DNA of 15,948 nt from Albugo candida (Eukaryota; Oomycota; Peronosporomycetes; Albuginales; Albuginaceae): positions 1 to 15,948 of the forward strand of contig CAJNAR010000133.1 in NCBI GenBank assembly GCA_905220665.1. Reading direction: 5' to 3'. The translations under genes were made by a program, and so were the position numbers. Shown piece by piece: positions 7,318 through 15,942 of this stretch. The notes beneath the pieces are model-generated. The model searched no databases. It was given only the letters and a program-made list of their open reading frames with translations, and was not told where the DNA came from. Numbering within the stretch: position 1 is the stretch's first letter; every line of letters starts with the position of its first letter.

Positions 7318-7878
7318 AGCTTGGATCTCGTACAATACAAAGATGTTAGTCGTTTGTTTCCAATTTCGGAATGAGAAAGTATCCCGTCATCGAGCAAACG
7401 TTTGCGATATGCGCGCGTGTGCTGAATTGATGGATCGATCGTAGGATTGGGTTCTGGAAACTGCAGTATTGCCAAACGACATCTCTTGAATCAATCGATC
7501 TCTCAAAGCGACTCAACTTGAAGATGTAGTTTAACTGTCACTACACGTTGCTGGATCATGGGACGGGACTCGAGCCCGTATCTCGAAACACTTCATAAAT
7601 ATAGTACAACCCTAAGAATGAATGGAAAACGTCAAGGACAACTCCAATGTGTACACAAATGATGCGTGATGATGGTTGCCTCGTGTCTCCTCATAAATGC
7701 CCGGCATTACGTATACTGCGAGTTATTCCTACATGCTTTGTAGTGAGACACGACAAAAGAAACAAGCAGGAAACAGAATCGTAAGACGTTGTTTAGTTCT
7801 TGCAAATTGTTTTTCAATTAAAAAGCATCACAACATGCATGCAATGTCGATCATTGAAGCGAGCTCCCTGAAATCGAT
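7318..7878. repeat. Spacer between copies 7 and 8 (A/B mosaic)
   Basis: Promoter side is B (gcgtgtgctg, ttgaatcaat, gtagttta, tgggacggg, gagcccgt, acaaccct) with the A-like cttcataa. The copy 8 side has cccggcat, tagtgagac, gcagg and gaagcgagc (A-like) but ttttcaatta (B). The switch back and forth within about 150 bp suggests a short conversion tract. Confidence 0.78.
7361..7405 (-). promoter_or_regulatory. Core promoter, copy 7
   Basis: Initiator-like element at 7376-7361 (minus) and palindrome at 7394-7405. Confidence 0.55.
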
Positions 7879-8331
7879 CTAGCAGAAATACAAACTCTGC
7901 CACGCGAAACCGAGACCACATCCGCCGCCATACAAACCGGCACCAAAAGTATTCCAGTATCCCAATGGGTACGCCCATCCTCCAAGTCCACCACATGAAA
8001 ACCCAAACCTCCAAGGACCAAACCCGCCATATCCACCGAGACCGCCGAAACCACCGAGACCACCCCAGTATTGCTCATTATTACCATCAGTGTCATTTTG
8101 TTGTTGCTCGGATGACTTGGCTACTTTCTTGACAGGCTCCACATTGCCTGTAAGTGAGACTCCAGAAGGCAGCTTTACATTCTGAATCGCTTCCAATGCT
8201 TGTTCTCGTGTTGGTAGGGACGCATGATGCTCCTGAACGCCTTCCGATGGCAAATCTAGTTTTTCGGGTATACTAGAAACCGCTGGTAAGATGAAAAGAA
8301 ACATCTTCAACATGAATGATAGGTTCACCAT
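7879..8331 (-). CDS. Secreted Gly/aromatic-rich protein, copy 8 (intact, recombinant)
   Basis: 150 residues from ATG 8329-8331. Combines S73 (as in copies 7 and 9) with G83 (otherwise only in copies 4 and 5) and N127-T128. This mix of markers is best explained by recombination between left-type and right-type genes. Signal peptide, sequon and cysteines intact. Confidence 0.88.
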   Translation of the reverse strand: MVNLSFMLKMFLFILPAVSSIPEKLDLPSEGVQEHHASLPTREQALEAIQNVKLPSGVSLTGNVEPVKKVAKSSEQQQNDTDGNNEQYWGGLGGFGGLGGYGGFGPWRFGFSCGGLGGWAYPLGYWNTFGAGLYGGGCGLGFAWQSLYFC

Positions 8332-8892
8332 AGCTTGGATCTCGTACAATACAAAGATGTTAGTCGTTTGTTTCCAATTTCGGAATGAGAAAGTATCCCG
8401 TCATCGAGCAAACGTTTGCGATATGCGCGCGTGTGCTGAATTGATGGATCGATCGTAGGATTGGGTTCTGGAAACTGCAGTATTGCCAAACGACATCTCT
8501 TGAATCAATCGATCTCTCAAAGCGACTCAACTTGAAGATGTAGTTTAACTGTCACTACACGTTGCTGGATCATGGGACGGGACTCGAGCCCGTATCTCGA
8601 AACACTTCATAAATATAGTACAACCCTAAGAATGAATGGAAAACGTCAAGGACAACTCCAATGTGTACACAAATGATGCGTGATGATGGTTGCCTCGTGT
8701 CTCCTCATAAATGCCCGGCATTACGTATACTGCGAGTTATTCCTACATGCTTTGTAGTGGGACACGACAAAAGAAACAAGCAGGAAACAGAATCGTAAGA
8801 CGTTGTTTAGTTCTTGCAAATTGTTTTTAAATTAAAAAGCATCACAACATGCATGTAATGTCGATCATTGAAGCGAGCTCCCTGAAATCGAT
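8332..8892. repeat. Spacer between copies 8 and 9 (B promoter half, A 3' half)
   Basis: The half beside copy 8 is haplotype B (gcgtgtgctg, ttgaatcaat, tgggacggg, gagcccgt, acaaccct), with cttcataa. The half beside copy 9 is A-like (cccggcat, tagtgggac, gcagg, ttttaaatta, gcatgtaatg). A single exchange point in the middle would explain it. Confidence 0.78.
8375..8419 (-). promoter_or_regulatory. Core promoter, copy 8
   Basis: Initiator-like element at 8390-8375 (minus) and palindrome at 8408-8419. Confidence 0.55.
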
Positions 8893-9292
8893 CTAGCAGA
8901 AATACAAACTCTGCCACGCGAAACCGAGACCACATCCGCCGCCATACAAACCGGCACCAAAAGTATTCCAGTATCCCAATGGGTACGCCCATCCTCCAAG
9001 TCCACCACATGAAAACCCAAACCTCCAAGGACCAAACCCGCCATATCCACCGAGACCGCCGAAACCACCGAGACCACCCCAGTATTGCTCATTATTACTA
9101 TCAGTGTCATTTTGTTGTTGCTCGGATGACTTGGCTACTTTCTTGACAGGCTCCACATTGCCTGTTCTCGTGTTGGTAGGGACGCATGATGCTCCTGAAC
9201 GCCTTCCGATGGCAAATCTAGTTTTTCGGGTATACTAGAAACCGCTGGTAAGATAAAAGAAACATCTTCAACATGAATGATAGGTTCACCAT
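8893..9292 (-). pseudogene. Secreted Gly/aromatic-rich protein, copy 9 (52-bp deletion plus frameshift)
   Basis: Two separate lesions. One base is lost near 9254 (agataaaag for agatgaaaag), inside the signal-peptide coding region. Translation from the ATG at 9290-9292 then leaves frame and stops after 24 residues. In addition, 52 bp of the linker are deleted, with the junction near 9164, between imperfect 7-bp repeats (ttgcctg and atgcttg in intact copies), a typical slippage product. The rest of the gene to its stop is intact, with S73 and N127-T128. The deletion makes this unit 961 bp long. The 52-bp loss cannot be a base-calling error, so this is the most secure pseudogene of the array. 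Confidence 0.92.
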
Positions 9293-9853
9293 AGCTTGGA
9301 TCTCGTACAATACAAAGATGTTAGTCGTTTGTTTCCAATTTCGGAATGAGAAAGTATCCCGTCATCGAGCAAACGTTTGCGATATGCGCGCGTGTGCTGA
9401 ATTGATGGATCGATCGTAGGATTGGGTTCTGGAAACTGCAGTATTGCCAAACGACATCTCTTGCATCAATCGATCTCTCAAAGCGACTCAACTTGAAGAT
9501 GTATTTTAACTGTCACTACACGTTGCTGGATCATGGAACGGGACTCGAGCACGTATCTCGAAACACTTCATAAATATAGTACAACATTAAGAATGAATGG
9601 AAAACGTCAAGGACAACTCCAATGTGTACACAAATGATGCGTGATGATGGTTGCCTCGTGTCTCCTCATCAATGCCCGGCATTACGTATACTGCGAGTTA
9701 TTCCTACATGCTTTGTAGTGGGACACGACAAAAGAAACAAGCAGGAAACAGAATCGTAAGACGTTGTTTAGTTCTTGCAAATTGTTTTTAAATTAAAAAG
9801 CATCACAACATGCATGTAATGTCGATCATTGAAGCGAGCTCCCTGAAATCGAT
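9293..9853. repeat. Spacer between copies 9 and 10 (mosaic, A patch in B territory)
   Basis: Begins as B (gcgtgtgctg near 9392) but by 9464 is A (ttgcatcaat, gtatttta, tggaacggg, gagcacgt, cttcataa, acaacatt) and stays A-like to copy 10 (tagtgggac, gcagg, ttttaaatta, gcatgtaatg). It has a private cctcatcaatg near 9670. The switch between 9392 and 9464 is a clear recombination point. Confidence 0.8.
9336..9380 (-). promoter_or_regulatory. Core promoter, copy 9 (in front of a pseudogene)
   Basis: Initiator-like element at 9351-9336 (minus) and palindrome at 9369-9380 are unchanged despite the dead gene. Confidence 0.5.
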
Positions 9854-10306
9854 CTAGCAGAAATACAAACTCTGCCACGCGAAACCGAGACCACATCCGC
9901 CGCCATACAAACCGGCACCAAAAGTATTCCAGTATCCCAATGGGTACGCCCATCCTCCAAGTCCACCACATGAAAACCCAAACCTCCAAGGACCAAACCC
10001 GCCATATCCACCGAGACCGCCGAAACCACCGAGACCACCCCAGTATTGCTCATTATTACTATCAGTGTCATTTTGTTGTTGCTCGGATGGCTTGGCTACT
10101 TTCTTGACAGGCTCCACATTGCCTGTAAGTGAGACTCCAGAAGGCAGCTTTACATTCTGAATCGCTTCCAATGCTTGTTCTCGTGTTGGTAGGGACGCAT
10201 GATGCTCCTGAACGCCTTCCGATGGCAAATCTAGTTTTTCGGGTATACTAGAAACCGCTGGTAAGATGAAAAGAAACATCTTCAACATGAATGATAGGTT
10301 CACCAT
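9854..10306 (-). CDS. Secreted Gly/aromatic-rich protein, copy 10 (intact)
   Basis: 150 residues from ATG 10304-10306. Protein identical to copies 1 and 6 (P73, S83, N127-T128). It is the rightmost copy with N127-T128; all later copies have DA. Its 3' flank is haplotype A and its promoter side is haplotype B, so it marks the second, final switch between array halves. In P73 and the upstream TAC marker it matches copy 13, exactly 3,044 bp away. Confidence 0.88.
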   Translation of the reverse strand: MVNLSFMLKMFLFILPAVSSIPEKLDLPSEGVQEHHASLPTREQALEAIQNVKLPSGVSLTGNVEPVKKVAKPSEQQQNDTDSNNEQYWGGLGGFGGLGGYGGFGPWRFGFSCGGLGGWAYPLGYWNTFGAGLYGGGCGLGFAWQSLYFC

Positions 10307-10868
10307 AGCTTGGATCTCGTACAATACAAAGATGTTAGTCGTTTGTTTCCAATTTCGGAATGAGAAAGTATCCCGTCATCGAGCAAACGTTTGCGATATG
10401 CGCGCGTGTGCTGAATTGATGGATCGATCGTAGGATTGGGTTCTGGAAACTGCAGTATTGCCAAACGACATCTCTTGAATCAATCGATCTCTCAAAGCGA
10501 CTCAACTTGAAGATGTAGTTTAACTGTCACTACACGTTGCTGGATCATGGGACGGGACTCGAGCCCGTATCTCGAAACACTACATAAATATAGTACAACC
10601 CTAAGAATGAATGGAAAACGTCAAGGACAACTTCAACGTGTTCACGAATGATGCGTGATGATGGTTTTCTTGTGTCTCCTCATAAATGCCCGCGCATTAC
10701 GTATACTGCGAGTTATTCCTACATGCTTTGTAGTAAGACACGACAAAAGAAACAAGAAGGAAACAGAATCGTAAGACGTTGTTTAGTTCTTGCAAATTGT
10801 TTTTCAATTAAAAAGCATCACAACATGCATGCAATGTCGATCATTGAAGTGAGCTCCCTGAAATCGAT
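10307..10868. repeat. Spacer between copies 10 and 11 (haplotype B2)
   Basis: Full haplotype B with a dense extra patch at about 10631-10670: ttcaacgtgttcacg and gttttcttg replace tccaatgtgtacaca and gttgcctcg. I call this form B2. It recurs right of copies 11, 13, 14 and 15. Other markers: ctacataa, cccgcgcat, tagtaagac, agaagg, ttttcaatta, gaagtgagc. Confidence 0.82.
10350..10394 (-). promoter_or_regulatory. Core promoter, copy 10
   Basis: Initiator-like element at 10365-10350 (minus) and palindrome at 10383-10394. Confidence 0.55.
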
Positions 10869-11321
10869 CTAGCAGAAATACAAACTCTGCCACGCGAAAC
10901 CGAGACCACATCCGCCGCCATACAAACCGGCACCAAACGCATCCCAGTATCCCAATGGGTACGCCCATCCTCCAAGTCCACCACATGAAAACCCAAACCT
11001 CCAAGGACCAAACCCGCCATATCCACCGAGACCGCCGAAACCACCGAGACCACCCCAGTATTGCTCATTATTACTATCAGTGTCATTTTGTTGTTGCTCG
11101 GATGACTTGGCTACTTTCTTGACAGGCTCCACATTGCCTGTAAGTGAGACTCCAGAAGGCAGCTTTACATTCTGAATCGCTTCCAATGCTTGTTCTCGTG
11201 TTGGTAGGGACGCATGATGCTCCTGAACGCCTTCCGATGGCAAATCTAGTTTTTCGGGTATACTAGAAACCGCTGGTAAGATGAAAAGAAACATCTTCAA
11301 CATGAATGATAGGTTCACCAT
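10869..11321 (-). CDS. Secreted Gly/aromatic-rich protein, copy 11 (intact, DA variant)
   Basis: 150 residues from ATG 11319-11321. D127-A128, S73, S83; identical in protein to copies 7, 14 and 15. Flanked on both sides by the same B2 spacer, which suggests a recent one-unit duplication with copy 12. Upstream marker codon TAC. Signal peptide, sequon and cysteines intact. Confidence 0.88.
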   Translation of the reverse strand: MVNLSFMLKMFLFILPAVSSIPEKLDLPSEGVQEHHASLPTREQALEAIQNVKLPSGVSLTGNVEPVKKVAKSSEQQQNDTDSNNEQYWGGLGGFGGLGGYGGFGPWRFGFSCGGLGGWAYPLGYWDAFGAGLYGGGCGLGFAWQSLYFC

Positions 11322-11883
11322 AGCTTGGATCTCGTACAATACAAAGATGTTAGTCGTTTGTTTCCAATTTCGGAATGAGAAAGTATCCCGTCATCGAGCA
11401 AACGTTTGCGATATGCGCGCGTGTGCTGAATTGATGGATCGATCGTAGGATTGGGTTCTGGAAACTGCAGTATTGCCAAACGACATCTCTTGAATCAATC
11501 GATCTCTCAAAGCGACTCAACTTGAAGATGTAGTTTAACTGTCACTACACGTTGCTGGATCATGGGACGGGACTCGAGCCCGTATCTCGAAACACTACAT
11601 AAATATAGTACAACCCTAAGAATGAATGGAAAACGTCAAGGACAACTTCAACGTGTTCACGAATGATGCGTGATGATGGTTTTCTTGTGTCTCCTCATAA
11701 ATGCCCGCGCATTACGTATACTGCGAGTTATTCCTACATGCTTTGTAGTAAGACACGACAAAAGAAACAAGAAGGAAACAGAATCGTAAGACGTTGTTTA
11801 GTTCTTGCAAATTGTTTTTCAATTAAAAAGCATCACAACATGCATGCAATGTCGATCATTGAAGTGAGCTCCCTGAAATCGAT
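11322..11883. repeat. Spacer between copies 11 and 12 (haplotype B2)
   Basis: By eye identical to the spacer between copies 10 and 11, including the ttcaacgtgttcacg patch, ctacataa and cccgcgcat. Confidence 0.82.
11365..11409 (-). promoter_or_regulatory. Core promoter, copy 11
   Basis: Initiator-like element at 11380-11365 (minus) and palindrome at 11398-11409. Confidence 0.55.
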
Positions 11884-12336
11884 CTAGCAGAAATACAAAC
11901 TCTGCCACGCGAAACCGAGACCACATCCGCCGCCATACAAACCGGCACCAAACGCATCCCAGTATCCCAATGGGTACGCCCATCCTCCAAGTCCACCACA
12001 TGAAAACCCAAACCTCCAAGGACCAAACCCGCCATATCCACCGAGACCGCCGAAACCACCGAGACCACCCCAGTATTGCTCATTATTACTATCAGTGTCA
12101 TTTTGTTGTTGCTCGGATGACTTGGCTACTTTCTTGACAGGCTCCACATTGCCTGTAAGTGAGACTCCAGAAGGCAGCTTTACATTCTGAATCGCTTCCA
12201 ATGCTTGTTCTCGTGTTGTTAGGGACGCATGATGCTCCTGAACGCCTTCCGATGGCAAATCTAGTTTTTCGGGTATACTAGAAACCGCTGGTAAGATGAA
12301 AAGAAACATCTTCAACATGAATGATAGGTTCACCAT
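11884..12336 (-). CDS. Secreted Gly/aromatic-rich protein, copy 12 (intact, P40T)
   Basis: 150 residues from ATG 12334-12336. D127-A128, S73. It alone has Thr at position 40 (SLTTREQ for SLPTREQ), a single-base change near 12219. The upstream marker codon is CAC, as in copies 1-5 and 15 but unlike copies 11, 13 and 14. Leader, sequon and three cysteines intact; no sign of decay. Confidence 0.88.
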   Translation of the reverse strand: MVNLSFMLKMFLFILPAVSSIPEKLDLPSEGVQEHHASLTTREQALEAIQNVKLPSGVSLTGNVEPVKKVAKSSEQQQNDTDSNNEQYWGGLGGFGGLGGYGGFGPWRFGFSCGGLGGWAYPLGYWDAFGAGLYGGGCGLGFAWQSLYFC

Positions 12337-12897
12337 AGCTTGGATCTCGTGCAATACAAAGATGTTAGTCGTTTGTTTCCAATTTCGGAATGAGAAAGTA
12401 TCCCGTCATCGAGCAAACGTTTGCGATATGCGCGCGTGTGCTGAATTGATGGATCGATCGTAGGATTGGGTTCTGGAAACTGCAGTATTGCCAAACGACA
12501 TCTCTTGAATCAATCGATCTCTCAAAGCGACTCAACTTGAAGATGTAGTTTAACTGTCACTACACGTTGCTGGATCATGGGACGGGACTCGAGCCCGTAT
12601 CTCGAAACACTTCATAAATATAGTACAACCCTAAGAATGAATGGAAAACGTCAAGGACAACTCCAATGTGTACACAAATGATGCGTGATGATGGTTGCCT
12701 CGTGTCTCCTCATAAATGCCCGGCATTACGTATACTGCGAGTTATTCCTACATGCTTTGTAGTAAGACACGACAAAAGAAACAAGAAGGAAACAGAATCG
12801 TAAGACGTTGTTTAGTTCTTGCAAATTGTTTTTCAATTAAAAAGCATCACAACATGCATGCAATGTCGATCATTGAAGTGAGCTCCCTGAAATCGAT
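12337..12897. repeat. Spacer between copies 12 and 13 (haplotype B without the B2 patch)
   Basis: B markers (gcgtgtgctg, ttgaatcaat, tgggacggg, gagcccgt, acaaccct, tagtaagac, agaagg, ttttcaatta) with cttcataa, tccaatgtgtac and cccggcat. The last three also occur in the spacer between copies 9 and 10, exactly three units to the left. It is the only non-B2 spacer in the right-hand block. Confidence 0.8.
12380..12424 (-). promoter_or_regulatory. Core promoter, copy 12
   Basis: Initiator-like element at 12395-12380 (minus) and palindrome at 12413-12424. Confidence 0.55.
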
Positions 12898-13350
12898 CTA
12901 GCAGAAATACAAACTCTGCCACGCGAAACCGAGACCACATCCGCCGCCATACAAACCGGCACCAAACGCATCCCAGTATCCCAATGGGTACGCCCATCCT
13001 CCAAGTCCACCACATGAAAACCCAAACCTCCAAGGACCAAACCCGCCATATCCACCGAGACCGCCGAAACCACCGAGACCACCCCAGTATTGCTCATTAT
13101 TACTATCAGTGTCATTTTGTTGTTGCTCGGATGGCTTGGCTACTTTCTTGACAGGCTCCACATTGCCTGTAAGTGAGACTCCAGAAGGCAGCTTTACATT
13201 CTGAATCGCTTCCAATGCTTGTTCTCGTGTTGGTAGGGACGCATGATGCTCCTGAACGCCTTCCGATGGCAAATCTAGTTTTTCGGGTATACTAGAAACC
13301 GCTGGTAAGATGAAAAGAAACATCTTCAACATGAATGATAGGTTCACCAT
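12898..13350 (-). CDS. Secreted Gly/aromatic-rich protein, copy 13 (intact, DA with P73)
   Basis: 150 residues from ATG 13348-13350. The only copy combining D127-A128 with P73, so the two variable sites, about 160 bp apart, have been separated by exchange. Upstream marker TAC. P73 plus TAC match copy 10, three units to the left. Signal peptide, sequon and cysteines intact. Confidence 0.88.
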   Translation of the reverse strand: MVNLSFMLKMFLFILPAVSSIPEKLDLPSEGVQEHHASLPTREQALEAIQNVKLPSGVSLTGNVEPVKKVAKPSEQQQNDTDSNNEQYWGGLGGFGGLGGYGGFGPWRFGFSCGGLGGWAYPLGYWDAFGAGLYGGGCGLGFAWQSLYFC

Positions 13351-13912
13351 AGCTTGGATCTCGTACAATACAAAGATGTTAGTCGTTTGTTTCCAATTTC
13401 GGAATGAGAAAGTATCCCGTCATCGAGCAAACGTTTGCGATATGCGCGCGTGTGCTGAATTGATGGATCGATCGTAGGATTGGGTTCTGGAAACTGCAGT
13501 ATTGCCAAACGACATCTCTTGAATCAATCGATCTCTCAAAGCGACTCAACTTGAAGATGTAGTTTAACTGTCACTACACGTTGCTGGATCATGGGACGGG
13601 ACTCGAGCCCGTATCTCGAAACACTACATAAATATAGTACAACCCTAAGAATGAATGGAAAACGTCAAGGACAACTTCAACGTGTTCACGAATGATGCGT
13701 GATGATGGTTTTCTTGTGTCTCCTCATAAATGCCCGCGCATTACGTATACTGCGAGTTATTCCTACATGCTTTGTAGTAAGACACGACAAAAGAAACAAG
13801 AAGGAAACAGAATCGTAAGACGTTGTTTAGTTCTTGCAAATTGTTTTTCAATTAAAAAGCATCACAACATGCATGCAATGTCGATCATTGAAGTGAGCTC
13901 CCTGAAATCGAT
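13351..13912. repeat. Spacer between copies 13 and 14 (haplotype B2)
   Basis: Same as the spacer between copies 10 and 11, with ctacataa, the ttcaacgtgttcacg patch and cccgcgcat. The abrupt return to B2 after the different spacer on its left is part of the three-unit periodicity. Confidence 0.82.
13394..13438 (-). promoter_or_regulatory. Core promoter, copy 13
   Basis: Initiator-like element at 13409-13394 (minus) and palindrome at 13427-13438. Confidence 0.55.
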
Positions 13913-14365
13913 CTAGCAGAAATACAAACTCTGCCACGCGAAACCGAGACCACATCCGCCGCCATACAAACCGGCACCAAACGCATCCCAGTATCCCAAT
14001 GGGTACGCCCATCCTCCAAGTCCACCACATGAAAACCCAAACCTCCAAGGACCAAACCCGCCATATCCACCGAGACCGCCGAAACCACCGAGACCACCCC
14101 AGTATTGCTCATTATTACTATCAGTGTCATTTTGTTGTTGCTCGGATGACTTGGCTACTTTCTTGACAGGCTCCACATTGCCTGTAAGTGAGACTCCAGA
14201 AGGCAGCTTTACATTCTGAATCGCTTCCAATGCTTGTTCTCGTGTTGGTAGGGACGCATGATGCTCCTGAACGCCTTCCGATGGCAAATCTAGTTTTTCG
14301 GGTATACTAGAAACCGCTGGTAAGATGAAAAGAAACATCTTCAACATGAATGATAGGTTCACCAT
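13913..14365 (-). CDS. Secreted Gly/aromatic-rich protein, copy 14 (intact, DA variant)
   Basis: 150 residues from ATG 14363-14365. D127-A128, S73, S83, upstream marker TAC. It matches copy 11 in every marker I checked, at an exact 3,044 bp offset. Leader, sequon and three cysteines intact. B2 spacers lie on both sides. Confidence 0.88.
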   Translation of the reverse strand: MVNLSFMLKMFLFILPAVSSIPEKLDLPSEGVQEHHASLPTREQALEAIQNVKLPSGVSLTGNVEPVKKVAKSSEQQQNDTDSNNEQYWGGLGGFGGLGGYGGFGPWRFGFSCGGLGGWAYPLGYWDAFGAGLYGGGCGLGFAWQSLYFC

Positions 14366-14927
14366 AGCTTGGATCTCGTACAATACAAAGATGTTAGTCG
14401 TTTGTTTCCAATTTCGGAATGAGAAAGTATCCCGTCATCGAGCAAACGTTTGCGATATGCGCGCGTGTGCTGAATTGATGGATCGATCGTAGGATTGGGT
14501 TCTGGAAACTGCAGTATTGCCAAACGACATCTCTTGAATCAATCGATCTCTCAAAGCGACTCAACTTGAAGATGTAGTTTAACTGTCACTACACGTTGCT
14601 GGATCATGGGACGGGACTCGAGCCCGTATCTCGAAACACTACATAAATATAGTACAACCCTAAGAATGAATGGAAAACGTCAAGGACAACTTCAACGTGT
14701 TCACGAATGATGCGTGATGATGGTTTTCTTGTGTCTCCTCATAAATGCCCGCGCATTACGTATACTGCGAGTTATTCCTACATGCTTTGTAGTAAGACAC
14801 GACAAAAGAAACAAGAAGGAAACAGAATCGTAAGACGTTGTTTAGTTCTTGCAAATTGTTTTTCAATTAAAAAGCATCACAACATGCATGCAATGTCGAT
14901 CATTGAAGTGAGCTCCCTGAAATCGAT
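14366..14927. repeat. Spacer between copies 14 and 15 (haplotype B2)
   Basis: By eye identical to the other B2 spacers. No additional gene is seen. Confidence 0.82.
14409..14453 (-). promoter_or_regulatory. Core promoter, copy 14
   Basis: Initiator-like element at 14424-14409 (minus) and palindrome at 14442-14453. Confidence 0.55.
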
Positions 14928-15380
14928 CTAGCAGAAATACAAACTCTGCCACGCGAAACCGAGACCACATCCGCCGCCATACAAACCGGCACCAAACGCA
15001 TCCCAGTATCCCAATGGGTACGCCCATCCTCCAAGTCCACCACATGAAAACCCAAACCTCCAAGGACCAAACCCGCCATATCCACCGAGACCGCCGAAAC
15101 CACCGAGACCACCCCAGTATTGCTCATTATTACTATCAGTGTCATTTTGTTGTTGCTCGGATGACTTGGCTACTTTCTTGACAGGCTCCACATTGCCTGT
15201 AAGTGAGACTCCAGAAGGCAGCTTTACATTCTGAATCGCTTCCAATGCTTGTTCTCGTGTTGGTAGGGACGCATGATGCTCCTGAACGCCTTCCGATGGC
15301 AAATCTAGTTTTTCGGGTATACTAGAAACCGCTGGTAAGATGAAAAGAAACATCTTCAACATGAATGATAGGTTCACCAT
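14928..15380 (-). CDS. Secreted Gly/aromatic-rich protein, copy 15 (intact, DA variant)
   Basis: 150 residues from ATG 15378-15380; last complete copy in the window. D127-A128, S73, S83. Upstream marker CAC, shared in this half only with copy 12, three units to the left; it lacks the P40T change of copy 12. Signal peptide, sequon and cysteines intact. Confidence 0.88.
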   Translation of the reverse strand: MVNLSFMLKMFLFILPAVSSIPEKLDLPSEGVQEHHASLPTREQALEAIQNVKLPSGVSLTGNVEPVKKVAKSSEQQQNDTDSNNEQYWGGLGGFGGLGGYGGFGPWRFGFSCGGLGGWAYPLGYWDAFGAGLYGGGCGLGFAWQSLYFC

Positions 15381-15942
15381 AGCTTGGATCTCGTGCAATA
15401 CAAAGATGTTAGTCGTTTGTTTCCAATTTCGGAATGAGAAAGTATCCCGTCATCGAGCAAACGTTTGCGATATGCGCGCGTGTGCTGAATTGATGGATCG
15501 ATCGTAGGATTGGGTTCTGGAAACTGCAGTATTGCCAAACGACATCTCTTGAATCAATCGATCTCTCAAAGCGACTCAACTTGAAGATGTAGTTTAACTG
15601 TCACTACACGTTGCTGGATCATGGGACGGGACTCGAGCCCGTATCTCGAAACACTACATAAATATAGTACAACCCTAAGAATGAATGGAAAACGTCAAGG
15701 ACAACTTCAACGTGTTCACGAATGATGCGTGATGATGGTTTTCTTGTGTCTCCTCATAAATGCCCGCGCATTACGTATACTGCGAGTTATTCCTACATGC
15801 TTTGTAGTAAGACACGACAAAAGAAACAAGAAGGAAACAGAATCGTAAGACGTTGTTTAGTTCTTGCAAATTGTTTTTCAATTAAAAAGCATCACAACAT
15901 GCATGCAATGTCGATCATTGAAGTGAGCTCCCTGAAATCGAT
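15381..15942. repeat. Spacer between copy 15 and copy 16 (haplotype B2)
   Basis: B2 form like its left neighbour. The three-unit pattern would predict the form seen between copies 12 and 13, so the pattern breaks here. The copy 16 side has gaagtgagc, which elsewhere always precedes a DA-type gene. Confidence 0.8.
15424..15468 (-). promoter_or_regulatory. Core promoter, copy 15
   Basis: Initiator-like element at 15439-15424 (minus) and palindrome at 15457-15468. Confidence 0.55.
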
